A DNA stretch of 64,000 nucleotides from Spirochaetota bacterium (GTDB taxonomy: Bacteria > Spirochaetota > UBA4802 > UBA5550), in assembly GCA_017999915.1 (NCBI GenBank), contig JAGNKX010000009.1, forward strand, positions 1-64,000, given 5' to 3'. The notes beneath the pieces were generated by a model. It worked only from the letters and a program-made list of their open reading frames with translations. It did not search any database and was not told the origin of the DNA. Positions 17,783 to 26,504 of the stretch are shown here, in pieces. A program made the translations under genes and the position numbers. Positions within the stretch are counted from its first letter, which is position 1. Each line of letters begins with the position of its first letter.

Positions 17783-19201
17783 TTACGGATAAGGGATATT
17801 TATTCCTCCCTGCCATTGCAAATAGGGATAGGATACGCCGCCGTCTATCTGCCAGGTTGACCCGAAGTCCCAGCCCGCGAAAGTCGCCTGGAGAACCATG
17901 TTGCCGGTGGTCGTCGGCGTTCCCCTGTCACTATCGGTCAGGCCGCATAGGTCGGTATCATAATACGAAGATATAAGAGAAGTGCCTCCCTGCCCGTTGA
18001 GACCACCGAAATTGACGGAACCGCTCACCAGGCATGCGGAATAGCATCTGGTGACCGTGCCGCTATTGTTCTCGGTAAACCCGGACAATCCGCCGACTCC
18101 CGTAGTTCCCATAACCGAACCGGTCGCGTAACTGTTATAAATCACGCCCCCGTAGCTGGTATACCCGGTCATGCCCCCAGTAAATGTCACGCCGGTTACG
18201 CTGACCTGGGTATAACACTTGGAAATGGTACCGTAATACACGTTAATGCCCACGAGACCGCCGATATCGGTTCCCGACGCGTTGACACTGCCGGTGGCAA
18301 AACAATTCTCGATCACGGAGGCGTAGGCTGGATTGCTGGAACCCCAATTGTATCCGACCAGTCCTCCCACATTATTATGCCCGGTTACGGTAACGCCGGA
18401 AGAGGAGCAATTACCGATGAGGGGATTGCCGACCGATGAAGGGGTTGCCAGGGACACGCTGGTGTTGTATCCGACAAGAGACCCCACGTTGTCATAGCCG
18501 GTGACGATGGCGGCATCAAGGACTATATTCCGCAATACCGCCCCGTTGGAATAACCGAACAGTCCAACATTATTTTCCGCCGGCCTGTTTATATAGAGAC
18601 TTGTAATCGCATAACCGTTCCCATCATAGGTTCCGACGAATTGCGGCGTGGTATCGCCTATCGGGTCCCAGCCGTTTCCGGTGTTGTACGGGGCGACATT
18701 CAGATCAATATCGGCTGTTTGAATATAGTGTGCGCCGGGGTAGTCCCTGACATGGTTCAGCTGCGACGCCATTGACACCTGGTACGGATTTCCCGCGGTA
18801 CCATCACCGCCGGCAAAAAAGGGCGTCCATATCGCATATAACGTCAAATCGGACGACCCCAGGATAAACGTCGATCCGGGAATATAATCAATACCCAGGC
18901 CATCGGCCCGGGTGTTCCATCCTCTAAAATCATAATTGGTCCTGACGAGCGACCCTGTATTGGCAAGCACCGTCACCGTATCGCCGCCACCGTAGATATT
19001 CGCGTCTGAGGGCGCGCTCCCACCGGTGTATCCATTGCCGTTGTAGGCGACCGAATATGTTGCGGATGCCAATGTAATGCTTTTACCGAGCAGTGTGGCC
19101 ATCCCCGTCGGATCGAGGGACCATGTCGATTTTGAGCAGCCTCCCAGGGTGATGGCACAGGCGAGTAACGTTGCGGCGGTATATCCCAGTCTACAGTTCA
19201 T
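17783..19201 (-). CDS. Lipoprotein with InlB-type and GLUG repeats
   Basis: About 472 residues, starting at 19201 so that the lipoprotein signal (LLACAITLGGC) is at the N-terminus; a start 8 codons earlier is possible. Residues ~40-115 match the Listeria-Bacteroides (InlB B) repeat, with YNGNGYTGG and FRGWNTRADGLG and the Leu-Tyr-Ala-Ile-Trp end. The rest is repeats of GLUG type (NVGGLVGYN, DIGGLVGIN, GVGGLSGF). Probably a surface adhesin or polysaccharide-associated protein. Confidence 0.8.
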   Translation of the reverse strand: MNCRLGYTAATLLACAITLGGCSKSTWSLDPTGMATLLGKSITLASATYSVAYNGNGYTGGSAPSDANIYGGGDTVTVLANTGSLVRTNYDFRGWNTRADGLGIDYIPGSTFILGSSDLTLYAIWTPFFAGGDGTAGNPYQVSMASQLNHVRDYPGAHYIQTADIDLNVAPYNTGNGWDPIGDTTPQFVGTYDGNGYAITSLYINRPAENNVGLFGYSNGAVLRNIVLDAAIVTGYDNVGSLVGYNTSVSLATPSSVGNPLIGNCSSSGVTVTGHNNVGGLVGYNWGSSNPAYASVIENCFATGSVNASGTDIGGLVGINVYYGTISKCYTQVSVTGVTFTGGMTGYTSYGGVIYNSYATGSVMGTTGVGGLSGFTENNSGTVTRCYSACLVSGSVNFGGLNGQGGTSLISSYYDTDLCGLTDSDRGTPTTTGNMVLQATFAGWDFGSTWQIDGGVSYPYLQWQGGINIPYP

Positions 19202-19315
19202 GATAAACCCACAGGTACCGAACATTCTACCATATTATTCGGCTTGGAATAGGGTGACAAACATCACCAGAAGTCAATTTACTTAATTATGGCAAAAAAA
19301 TCAATACACATGATG

Positions 19316-19855
19316 CTAATTTTCGTTGATCATGGTGTCAGGGCCGCCAGGACCCAGGAAAACCTCCTCAAAGGACTCCACCATCGCGGAATCGAAAAGG
19401 CCGAATTTCCTGATCCCTTCGGAGGTGAAGAGGGCGAAGGTTCCAGTGGAGCGGGCGCAGAGGGTCCCCGCATCGTCATAGAGCAGGCCTTCAATGACCG
19501 CTTCGCGCTCGCCGGTCCGCTCACGAACCTTTCCCTCCGCCACCATCCTCCTGCCGGTCCATACCGGCTTCAGGAAATCCACGGTGATCGACTTGGTGAG
19601 AATGTACCTTTTGAGGAGATGCATCGACGACCAGCTCATGACCTCGTCCAGGACCGTGGAAACCACACCGCCGTGGGCAAGGTCGTTCCACCCGCACAGG
19701 TGCGGCGGTATGGAAAGGACGGAGTACACCGCCGCGCCGTCGGAATGGAATTCCATCTTCAACCCGGAGGGGTTCCTGCCGCTGCACCCGAAGCAGGTAT
19801 GGGTGTCCGGGTTGGGCAGCTTCGGAAGCTTCAATATCGCATCAGGATCTATCAT
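19316..19855 (-). CDS. Hotdog-fold thioesterase, PaaI-like
   Basis: About 179 residues. I choose the ATG at 19855, which has GGAGA seven bases upstream, over a GTG 14 codons earlier. An N-terminal CFGCSGRNPSGL is followed by the hotdog signature AHGGVVSTVLDEVMSW, as in PaaI/YbgC-type acyl-CoA thioesterases. A two-Cys CxxC motif near the start is seen in a subset of these proteins. The acyl substrate is unknown. Confidence 0.8.
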   Translation of the reverse strand: MIDPDAILKLPKLPNPDTHTCFGCSGRNPSGLKMEFHSDGAAVYSVLSIPPHLCGWNDLAHGGVVSTVLDEVMSWSSMHLLKRYILTKSITVDFLKPVWTGRRMVAEGKVRERTGEREAVIEGLLYDDAGTLCARSTGTFALFTSEGIRKFGLFDSAMVESFEEVFLGPGGPDTMINEN

Positions 19856-20002
19856 CGCGCCGTCTCCATCGTCAATTGTAACCGCCCGGTTCTTCACAAG
19901 AGAAGGGCTTTCCGTCCTTCCGGATCACCTGGTTATTTTTGAGCTTTTAGGATCAGCCTCCCCCGTCAAGCAACTATTATAACAGACTTGATGTAAACTT
20001 AA

Positions 20003-20074
20003 TAATAAACGGCACGCATACCCCCGGCCGCCGAAGGCGGCGGGGGTATGCGTGAATAATTATACGTTATGCAA
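20003..20074. repeat. Dispersed ~70-bp intergenic repeat, copy B, with long hairpin
   Basis: CACGCATACCCCC (20013-20025) pairs with GGGGGTATGCGTG (20042-20054) and GCCGCC with GGCGGC around a GAA loop, a 19-bp stem with one bulged base. The right flank ATAATTATACGTTATGCAA matches copy A at 8548-8618. It lies between divergent genes. Confidence 0.6.
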
Positions 20075-20179
20075 TAAATCAATTATTCATTCTTGACAAT
20101 AAGCTCCCAATATGCGATTAATCATTCTATTGAATCTCGCGGTGTAGTGTATGATTGAAAAACGGAGCGGCAAAACTCC

Positions 20180-21214
20180 ATGAACGATCAGAATGACATC
20201 CTGAATTACATCGTCAACATCACCGAGAGCAGGGATACGGAGATCCTCGAGATATCGCTGCTCAGGACCATCTACGAGGTTATCTCGTGCAGCAGCGTCT
20301 ATTTCATGAAAACCTCGGCGGATGATGTTAAGATCAAGGGCGTTTCCGGGTACGGTCCGGACGGATTCAATTCTTCATGCGCCTCCGATATAAGCAGCGG
20401 CATCGACATATCTCCCGATTCCCTCAAACCCGCTCTGGCCGGGCAAAGGGCCGTCTTCAGCTCCACCGGCGATCGTCCCTATGCCATCGCCCCGGTTGAA
20501 GTGCTGCAGAGCCTCATCGGTTTCATCGTGGTGGATATTCGCGAAGCGGTACAGGCCGATCTCCATGTCCTCGACAGCCTCGTCAGGATATACCAGAATT
20601 ACGTTTCGGTCCTCCTGGACAACCAGATAGACACCCTCACGGGCCTGCTGAATCGGAAAACCTTCGACGACAGGATCATGAAGCTGATCGAGATGCAGAA
20701 AAAGCAGAAGATGCAAATCTGCCATTCCGACAGCGAGAGAAGGACCGGGGATTTCGACAGGTTCTGGCTCGGGATAATCGATATCGACGACTTCAAGAAG
20801 ATCAACGACACCTTCGGCCACCTCTACGGGGACGAGATACTAATACTCATCAGCCGCGTCATGCAGGAAGTATTCAGGGCGAACGACATGAAGTTCCGCT
20901 TCGGCGGCGAGGAATTCATCATCGTCATGAAGGCCGAAAACATGTACATGGTGCAGTCGATCTTCGACAGGTTCAGGAAAAGCGTGGAGCAGCACCCATT
21001 CCCCCAGACGGGGCGGATCACGGTCAGCATCGGCATCGTCGAGATCACCGGCGACGAGAGCCCCTCGGTCTTCGTGGGCTGCGCCGACAAGGCCCTCTAC
21101 TACGCCAAGGAGCACGGCAAGAACATGGCGTGCGTCTATTCCGATCTGGTGGAAAGAAAGCTGATCCAGCCCCAGGTGATACGAAAAGGGAAAGTTGTCA
21201 TCTTCGACCAGTGA
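20180..21214 (+). CDS. Diguanylate cyclase (GGDEF) with N-terminal GAF-like region
   Basis: 344 residues. The N-terminal ~150 residues have a GAF-like pattern without membrane segments. The GGDEF domain occupies ~155-330: DTLTGLLNRKTFDDR, the metal-binding IIDIDDFKKINDTFGH, and the active-site loop FRFGGEEFIIVM (GGEEF, expected to be active). Makes cyclic di-GMP in the cytoplasm. I see no clear RxxD inhibitory site immediately before GGEEF. Confidence 0.9.
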   Translation: MNDQNDILNYIVNITESRDTEILEISLLRTIYEVISCSSVYFMKTSADDVKIKGVSGYGPDGFNSSCASDISSGIDISPDSLKPALAGQRAVFSSTGDRPYAIAPVEVLQSLIGFIVVDIREAVQADLHVLDSLVRIYQNYVSVLLDNQIDTLTGLLNRKTFDDRIMKLIEMQKKQKMQICHSDSERRTGDFDRFWLGIIDIDDFKKINDTFGHLYGDEILILISRVMQEVFRANDMKFRFGGEEFIIVMKAENMYMVQSIFDRFRKSVEQHPFPQTGRITVSIGIVEITGDESPSVFVGCADKALYYAKEHGKNMACVYSDLVERKLIQPQVIRKGKVVIFDQ

Positions 21215-21258
21215 CGGCGCCCGGCGCCGATGATGTTCCGTCACCCATCCATTCGCCC

Positions 21259-21900
21259 TCACGCGGAAAGATACCGCAGCACCGCCCAGTAGAAGAAACC
21301 GGCCCCTGCCAGGATGAAAAGGTGAAAGACCTCGTGGAATCCGAAGACTCCCGGGAGGGGATCGGGCCGCTTCAGGGCGTAGATGACCGCTCCGGCCGTA
21401 TAGGCGGCTCCTCCGGCAAAGATAAGGGCCAGGGCCCCGCCGGGCATGGCCTGCCAGAGCTTGTACATGGGAACCAGGGCGATCCATCCCATGGCGAGGT
21501 ACAGGGCGGCGGACAGCTTCCGCGGCTTGTTGATCCACGCCAGGGTGATCAGGGCACCGACAAGGACGATGCTCCACTGCACCAGGAGGATCCCCCATCG
21601 CCACCACCCGGCCAGGTACTGATAGATGAAGGGAGTGTAGGTCCCCGCGATCATGAGATATATTGCCGTGTGATCGAATTTCCTCAGGAGGGAATCGCCG
21701 TTTTCCTCAGACTTGAAGGCGTGATAGAGCGAGCTCGCCAGGAAGAGCGTCATCACCGAGACCGCGTACACGACGAGGGCCGCCTTTTTGTACGGATCGG
21801 CCACTGAAATGAGGATGATCGCCGCGAAACCTGCGGCTGAAATGACAAAGCCCCCGAAGTGGGTATAGAAAGATACCGGCTCACTGATTGTGCGCGTCAT
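21259..21900 (-). CDS. Hemolysin III / PAQR-family membrane protein
   Basis: About 213 residues with seven hydrophobic segments. Family residues are visible: SLYHAF near the start, RKFDHTAIYLMIAGTYTP, and GFHEVFHLFILAG, giving the Ser, Asp and three His residues of the predicted metal-binding site in this superfamily. Start 21900 chosen; an in-frame ATG 12 codons upstream exists. Physiological role unknown in most bacteria. Confidence 0.88.
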   Translation of the reverse strand: MTRTISEPVSFYTHFGGFVISAAGFAAIILISVADPYKKAALVVYAVSVMTLFLASSLYHAFKSEENGDSLLRKFDHTAIYLMIAGTYTPFIYQYLAGWWRWGILLVQWSIVLVGALITLAWINKPRKLSAALYLAMGWIALVPMYKLWQAMPGGALALIFAGGAAYTAGAVIYALKRPDPLPGVFGFHEVFHLFILAGAGFFYWAVLRYLSA

Positions 21901-22011
21901 TGATAAACCTGTCGTACATGAATTGATGCCGTTCAAAGCATTATTGATAACGACAGGTCAATGTCCCGGCCGGTTGCATTTTTTTCAACGGCACGGGCGC
22001 GAAGAGGGTCA

Positions 22012-23625
22012 TCACAGCCTGAAATAGCTCACCGTCCGATTCAACTCGACGGCATTGGCCCTCAGGGTCTCGGCTGTGGTCGTCAATTCCTCGGCGGCGG
22101 ATGCGTTCTGCTGGGTTATGGTGTCGGTCTGGGATACGGTTTCAGATATCTGGCCGAGCCCGAGCTTCTGCTCCTGGCTGGCGGCGCTGATCTCCGAGAT
22201 CATCTGGCGCACCTGGGTGATCGCCTCGAATATCTCCTTAAGGGAATCCCCGCTCTCCCGGGCGAGACGGGTGCCCTCGGAGACCTGCTCGACCGATGTC
22301 TTGATAAGGCCCTCTATTTCTTTCGATGACGCCCCGGAGCGCTGCGCCAGGTTGCGCACCTCCCCGGCCACCACCGAAAAGCTCCGGCCGTGCTCGCCCG
22401 CCCGCGCCGCCTCAACCGCCGCGTTGAGCGCCAGAAGGTTAGTCTGGAACGCGATATCGTTGATGATGCCGATGATATCGCCTATCTTCTCGGACGACTT
22501 GTTTACCTTGTCGATGGCGTTCACCGCTTCCTCCATGACGCCGTTTCCCTTTTCGGCGAGCCGGTACGAATCCTGGGCGATCCGCTCCGCCCGCACCGAG
22601 TTTTCCGCGTTCTGTGACACGGTCGACAGTATTTCCTCGATGGTGGATGAAACCTCCTCGATGCCGGAGGCCTGTTCGCTGGCGCTCTGGGACAGCGTCT
22701 CGGAAGCCTCCTGGATGTTCTGACTCCCCTCGCTGACGACTTCCGTGGACTGCTGCACCAGGGAAATCACCTCGCGCAATTTCATTATGAGGGCGTTGGT
22801 ATGCTGGCTTATGATCCCGATCTCGCTCGAGGTGATCATGGGCACGCCCGCCATGGTAAGGTCTCCTTCCTTGATTGATTTCAGCGCCGTCACCAGCATT
22901 GAATTGCTTATTCTTATGTTTTTCATCAGCAGGTTCAATGAAACGACGATGGTAATCGCCGAAAGGGCAACGATGAAACCCACGTGAAGCCCGATATTGT
23001 CCACCACCAATAGCTTCGCATTCTGAAGATAGAGGAGATATCCGAATATGACAACCGGGATCAATACAACCGATACAACCAGCAATGCGATGCGCTTGTT
23101 CAAATCGATACTCTTATATGATCCTTCCGGCAGATCAGCATCACGGATGGAATCACGGGAAAGGATTTCTCCGAGACTGCTTTCCGTGATTAGATATCCG
23201 ATAACCCAATTTATGGTTGCCATAACCGGCAACAACAATAAAAACGGCGCGGCGCCCCTCAGCGTTATTTGCATGTTGATACTCATCAGAATCATAACCA
23301 TGGCTATGCCCAAACACCACAGAATAGCATATTGGGAGCCGATATATATGGGAAAGGAAAACAGCTCCTTTTTAAACTGGAGCCGGTCATATGTTTCATT
23401 GTTAAGATTATCAATTATCCGTGATATCCTGCGGAAATTGTTTATCCACTCTATACAATAAACAATAAAAGCAGCGATGCCGATATTTATGGGAAGATAG
23501 ATCATCTCTGAAGCTTTATATCCACCGGTAAAGTACGCGAAATAACTCATCAATAAAAGCAGAATCGGATAGCCAATCAGGTCGATTTTCACTTGTGCCA
23601 ACAGCAAGGATCTTTTCGTGGTCAT
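22012..23625 (-). CDS. Methyl-accepting chemotaxis protein
   Basis: 537 residues. The N-terminal ~235 residues contain about six membrane spans and no large periplasmic sensor. A HAMP-like linker follows ([18 protein letters not shown]). The signalling hairpin tip is [21 protein letters not shown] followed by [21 protein letters not shown], with heptad-rich arms on both sides. A receptor of this kind could sense membrane or cytoplasmic cues. No che genes are nearby. A GAGGGG sequence precedes the ATG. Confidence 0.92.
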   Translation of the reverse strand: MTTKRSLLLAQVKIDLIGYPILLLLMSYFAYFTGGYKASEMIYLPINIGIAAFIVYCIEWINNFRRISRIIDNLNNETYDRLQFKKELFSFPIYIGSQYAILWCLGIAMVMILMSINMQITLRGAAPFLLLLPVMATINWVIGYLITESSLGEILSRDSIRDADLPEGSYKSIDLNKRIALLVVSVVLIPVVIFGYLLYLQNAKLLVVDNIGLHVGFIVALSAITIVVSLNLLMKNIRISNSMLVTALKSIKEGDLTMAGVPMITSSEIGIISQHTNALIMKLREVISLVQQSTEVVSEGSQNIQEASETLSQSASEQASGIEEVSSTIEEILSTVSQNAENSVRAERIAQDSYRLAEKGNGVMEEAVNAIDKVNKSSEKIGDIIGIINDIAFQTNLLALNAAVEAARAGEHGRSFSVVAGEVRNLAQRSGASSKEIEGLIKTSVEQVSEGTRLARESGDSLKEIFEAITQVRQMISEISAASQEQKLGLGQISETVSQTDTITQQNASAAEELTTTAETLRANAVELNRTVSYFRL

Positions 23626-23660
23626 GATCTGTTACCCCTCGTATATTTATTTCCGGGAAA

Positions 23661-23705
23661 ACGTGTCCTGCACCGAACCGGTCCGCCACGCGCATCAGGA
23701 CACGT
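23661..23705 (-). other. 10-bp hairpin in the leader of the chemoreceptor gene
   Basis: ACGTGTCCTG (23661-23670) and CAGGACACGT (23696-23705) pair perfectly around a 25-base loop, 35 bp upstream of the receptor start. It might be a regulatory structure or a protein-binding dyad. The rest of the 23.6-24.05 kb gap shows no recognisable gene. Confidence 0.3.
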
Positions 23706-24055
23706 CCGAATCCCCCGCCGGGTTACTGGAATATTCCCCACCATTTGTTGCGCGCATGATGCGACTGTATTTAATTATTGCTTCAGGTCGTATGGTACAC
23801 GTTCCTCCGTTTAAAGAATCAGCTTCTATTGGTTCTTTATAGTAGCAGGGTAATAGAATATTACAAGAAAAAAACAGTAACGGTGTTCACTTGCCAGACC
23901 ACGAACGTCATACATAACAATATTTAAAATAAATCAAGAAAACCGCTCCCCTATCAGGCGAGGACAGCGAGACGGAAGGAAACAACCGCGCTCTTCTGCG
24001 GTGCCGCGGGGAGCGCCATGACCCCCGCCAGAGTGCCGTCAGGGGACATGATAAT

Positions 24056-24367
24056 CTATCCCCCCGTGGATGCGGAGAAGAACGATACACTGTCGCCGCC
24101 ATGGAGGCGGACGCCGCCCCGGCGCCGAGGCGGAAGGGGCTCGCCGTTGACCAGGACCGAAACACCCGCGGGGGCCGACGCAAGAAGGCGGTACAGCGCC
24201 GCTGTTATTGTCCCGGAGGAGCGCGCCTTTTTCAGGAGGCCGCCGAGGGAGCACTCGTCGGGAACCGGCACATGGCCGATGATGCTGGTGTACTCACCGG
24301 CCATGAATCCCACGACCTTCAGCTCGACGGAGATATCAGCCGGCTTTCTTCCTTTTACGAACAACAT
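24056..24367 (-). CDS. MoaD/ThiS-like ubiquitin-fold sulfur carrier ending in Gly-Gly
   Basis: 103 residues, start ATG at 24367 with GGAG upstream, overlapping the end of the aldehyde oxidoreductase gene by 32 bp. The C-terminus reads LHGGDSVSFFSASTGG, so the last two residues are the diglycine used for thiocarboxylation in the MoaD/ThiS/SAMP group. ISVELKVVGFMAGEY at the start fits the first beta strands of that fold. Aldehyde ferredoxin oxidoreductases are often neighboured by MoaD-type genes, so a role in making the pterin cofactor for this enzyme is a reasonable inference. Confidence 0.75.
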   Translation of the reverse strand: MLFVKGRKPADISVELKVVGFMAGEYTSIIGHVPVPDECSLGGLLKKARSSGTITAALYRLLASAPAGVSVLVNGEPLPPRRRGGVRLHGGDSVSFFSASTGG

Positions 24368-26360
24368 GGTTGAACAGCTCCTGGGCAATGTCCTCGAGGC
24401 CAAGATCCCTGAGCTTCCCCGCAGTCGGGGCCCCGGTCTCGCGGTCCCATCCCATCTCGTCCAGGAAGGAATCACACAGCTCCTTCACGTTCAGGGTGAC
24501 CCCCTTCATCGGACCGGCATCGAGGGGCGGCGTCCCCGCGGACCGCTCAGGCAGGGCGAAATCGCGCCGCGGCCGCAGGCCCTGCTTCAGGTTAAAGGCC
24601 TGCCTGATGTTCTGTATGCGCTCGCCGATCTTCAGGTACTCTTCCGGATCGAGGCCCCAGCCGGTCACCGCATTTATATAAGCGGGAAGGTTTATATGCC
24701 CGCCCATCTGCGCGCCGAAGAGGCAGACTCCCGCGCCGTTGACGAGCTGCATGTACTTGCTCCCCGCGGCCAGGAGCGCGCTCCTGTCCCTGGTGACGCG
24801 GTATTTCCCCTCGACCCTGTACAGCGTCGAGGTGCCCGGCAGCTTCCTGAAGATGCGGTGCAGGGAAAACATCTCCAGCCACTGGTACCCGTGGTTGGTG
24901 TGACGTCCCGGCGTCGGCTCGAGGGAGTACGCCACGGCGAACCCGGGGTCGAAGCGCGAATCGTGCATGGGGAGGTCCTGGCCCCCCGCGTGGATGGCGA
25001 ACTTCCCGCTCCCCCTGCCGATGCGCTCCGCCGCCTTTCTCGCCCCGTCCGCGAGGACATTTCCGAAGCCCTTTCGCTTCGCCATCATCTCAAGGAGGGC
25101 GAGGACCGCCTCGCTGTTGCCCCAGGCGAGATCAAGGCCGCCGGTGTCCTTTTTCGTGATGATCCCCCGCTCGTAGCACTCCATGGCGAAGGCAACGGTG
25201 TTGCCCGCGCCGATGGTGTCGAAGCCGGCCCTGTTGCAGTAATCGTTTATTTTAAAGATGGCGTCGAGGTCGTTGTTCAGCTGCAGCGCCCCGAAGGCGC
25301 AGCAGGTCTCGTATTCCGGCTTGTGGGTCTCGGCCAGACCGGCTTTCTCCACCTTGAGGATGCCGCCGCACCCGAGGGGGCAGTTGTAGCAATGGTATTT
25401 TTTCACCTCGTGGTCGACGATGCGCTGGGGATTGAGCCGGTCAGCGTGGGTGGCAATGGGGAAGTCCCGGAACCCCGCGCCCTGCCAGTTCTTGACCGGC
25501 GAATCGCCGTTCTCGGAGGAGAGCACGTTGGTGGCGATGGTGCCGAAGCGGCCCATGGCGAGCTTGACGAGGTCCGCGTTCTGGGCCATGCCGACCGGCG
25601 AGACCCTGAGGAACTTCGCCATCACGTTGAGGGCCTTCGCGGAGAGGACCTTCTTGAGGCCGGAGCCGGCGTTGAACCACTTCATGAACTTTTTATTAAG
25701 GTCCTTGACCGCGGCTGGGTCATGGACCTCTATCCTCCCGGTGCCGCTCAGGACGACGGCCTTCAGCCGCTTGGCCCCCATGACGGCGCCGAGGCCGGAG
25801 CGGCCCGCGTAGCGCCCGCGGTCGTTGGATATGCCCGCGATGAGGGATTTTTTCTCACCGGCCGGGCCGATGACGGCGATGCGCGCATGGGGGTCCTTCA
25901 GCTCGGCGGCGAGGCGCTCCTCGGACTCTACGGCATCCAGCCCCCAGAGGTGGGAAGCGTCATGGAGCTTTGCCTTTCCATCCCTTACGGCCAGGTACAC
26001 CGGCCGGCGCGAAATCCCCTTGAAGAAAATGCCGTCATAGCCGCACCGCTTGATGGCCGGGGAAAAGGTCCCGCCGCAGTTGGCGTCGCCCCACCCGCCG
26101 GTGAGAGGGGACTTGGCGGCCACCATCCATCGTCCGGAAAACCAGGCCCCGGAGCCCGTGAGGAGCCCCGACATGAAGGCGAGAATGTTATCCGGCCCGA
26201 GGGGATCGGCGCCGGCCGGTATCCGCCTGTAGAGAAGCCACGCGGCCAGGCCGATCCCGGACGTCACGGAGCGGTATACTTCTTCCCGAATCAATTCCTC
26301 CTTGATCGACCCTCTGGTAAGGTCAACCATAAGGATTTTTCCCATAAAACCCTTTTTCAT
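24336..26360 (-). CDS. Aldehyde ferredoxin oxidoreductase family protein (W/Mo-pterin)
   Basis: 674 residues, strong GGAGG site. N-terminal domain: GKILMVDLTRGSIKEE, then SGAWFSGRWMVAAKSP and CGYDGIFFKG, typical of the AOR N-terminal fold that binds the bis-pterin cofactor. The iron-sulfur ligands begin with CYNCPLGC, and a later Cys in GVCLFGAQMGG probably completes the [4Fe-4S] site. ETCCAFGALQLNNDLDAI and MHDSRFDPGFAVAYSLEP are conserved in the family. The usual reaction is oxidation of an aldehyde to an acid with ferredoxin reduction, in the cytoplasm of anaerobes. Substrate not predictable. Confidence 0.92.
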   Translation of the reverse strand: MKKGFMGKILMVDLTRGSIKEELIREEVYRSVTSGIGLAAWLLYRRIPAGADPLGPDNILAFMSGLLTGSGAWFSGRWMVAAKSPLTGGWGDANCGGTFSPAIKRCGYDGIFFKGISRRPVYLAVRDGKAKLHDASHLWGLDAVESEERLAAELKDPHARIAVIGPAGEKKSLIAGISNDRGRYAGRSGLGAVMGAKRLKAVVLSGTGRIEVHDPAAVKDLNKKFMKWFNAGSGLKKVLSAKALNVMAKFLRVSPVGMAQNADLVKLAMGRFGTIATNVLSSENGDSPVKNWQGAGFRDFPIATHADRLNPQRIVDHEVKKYHCYNCPLGCGGILKVEKAGLAETHKPEYETCCAFGALQLNNDLDAIFKINDYCNRAGFDTIGAGNTVAFAMECYERGIITKKDTGGLDLAWGNSEAVLALLEMMAKRKGFGNVLADGARKAAERIGRGSGKFAIHAGGQDLPMHDSRFDPGFAVAYSLEPTPGRHTNHGYQWLEMFSLHRIFRKLPGTSTLYRVEGKYRVTRDRSALLAAGSKYMQLVNGAGVCLFGAQMGGHINLPAYINAVTGWGLDPEEYLKIGERIQNIRQAFNLKQGLRPRRDFALPERSAGTPPLDAGPMKGVTLNVKELCDSFLDEMGWDRETGAPTAGKLRDLGLEDIAQELFNHVVRKRKKAG

Positions 26361-26504
26361 GGCATCCCTCCTGATAAATGGTCAATAGCGAACAGAGAAA
26401 CGAAAAGCCCGAGAAATGTACTTATAATATAATGAAATCAGAGGAAAGGAAAATTTTTTTACCGGATAGATGGGCCGAACGGATGAATTTATGAGACCAT
26501 CAAA

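Noticed and set aside
24018..26432. 804-codon open frame on the plus strand
   Set aside because: It is the complement of the aldehyde oxidoreductase gene; its protein has no recognisable motifs and the minus-strand gene has clear family signatures and a ribosome site.
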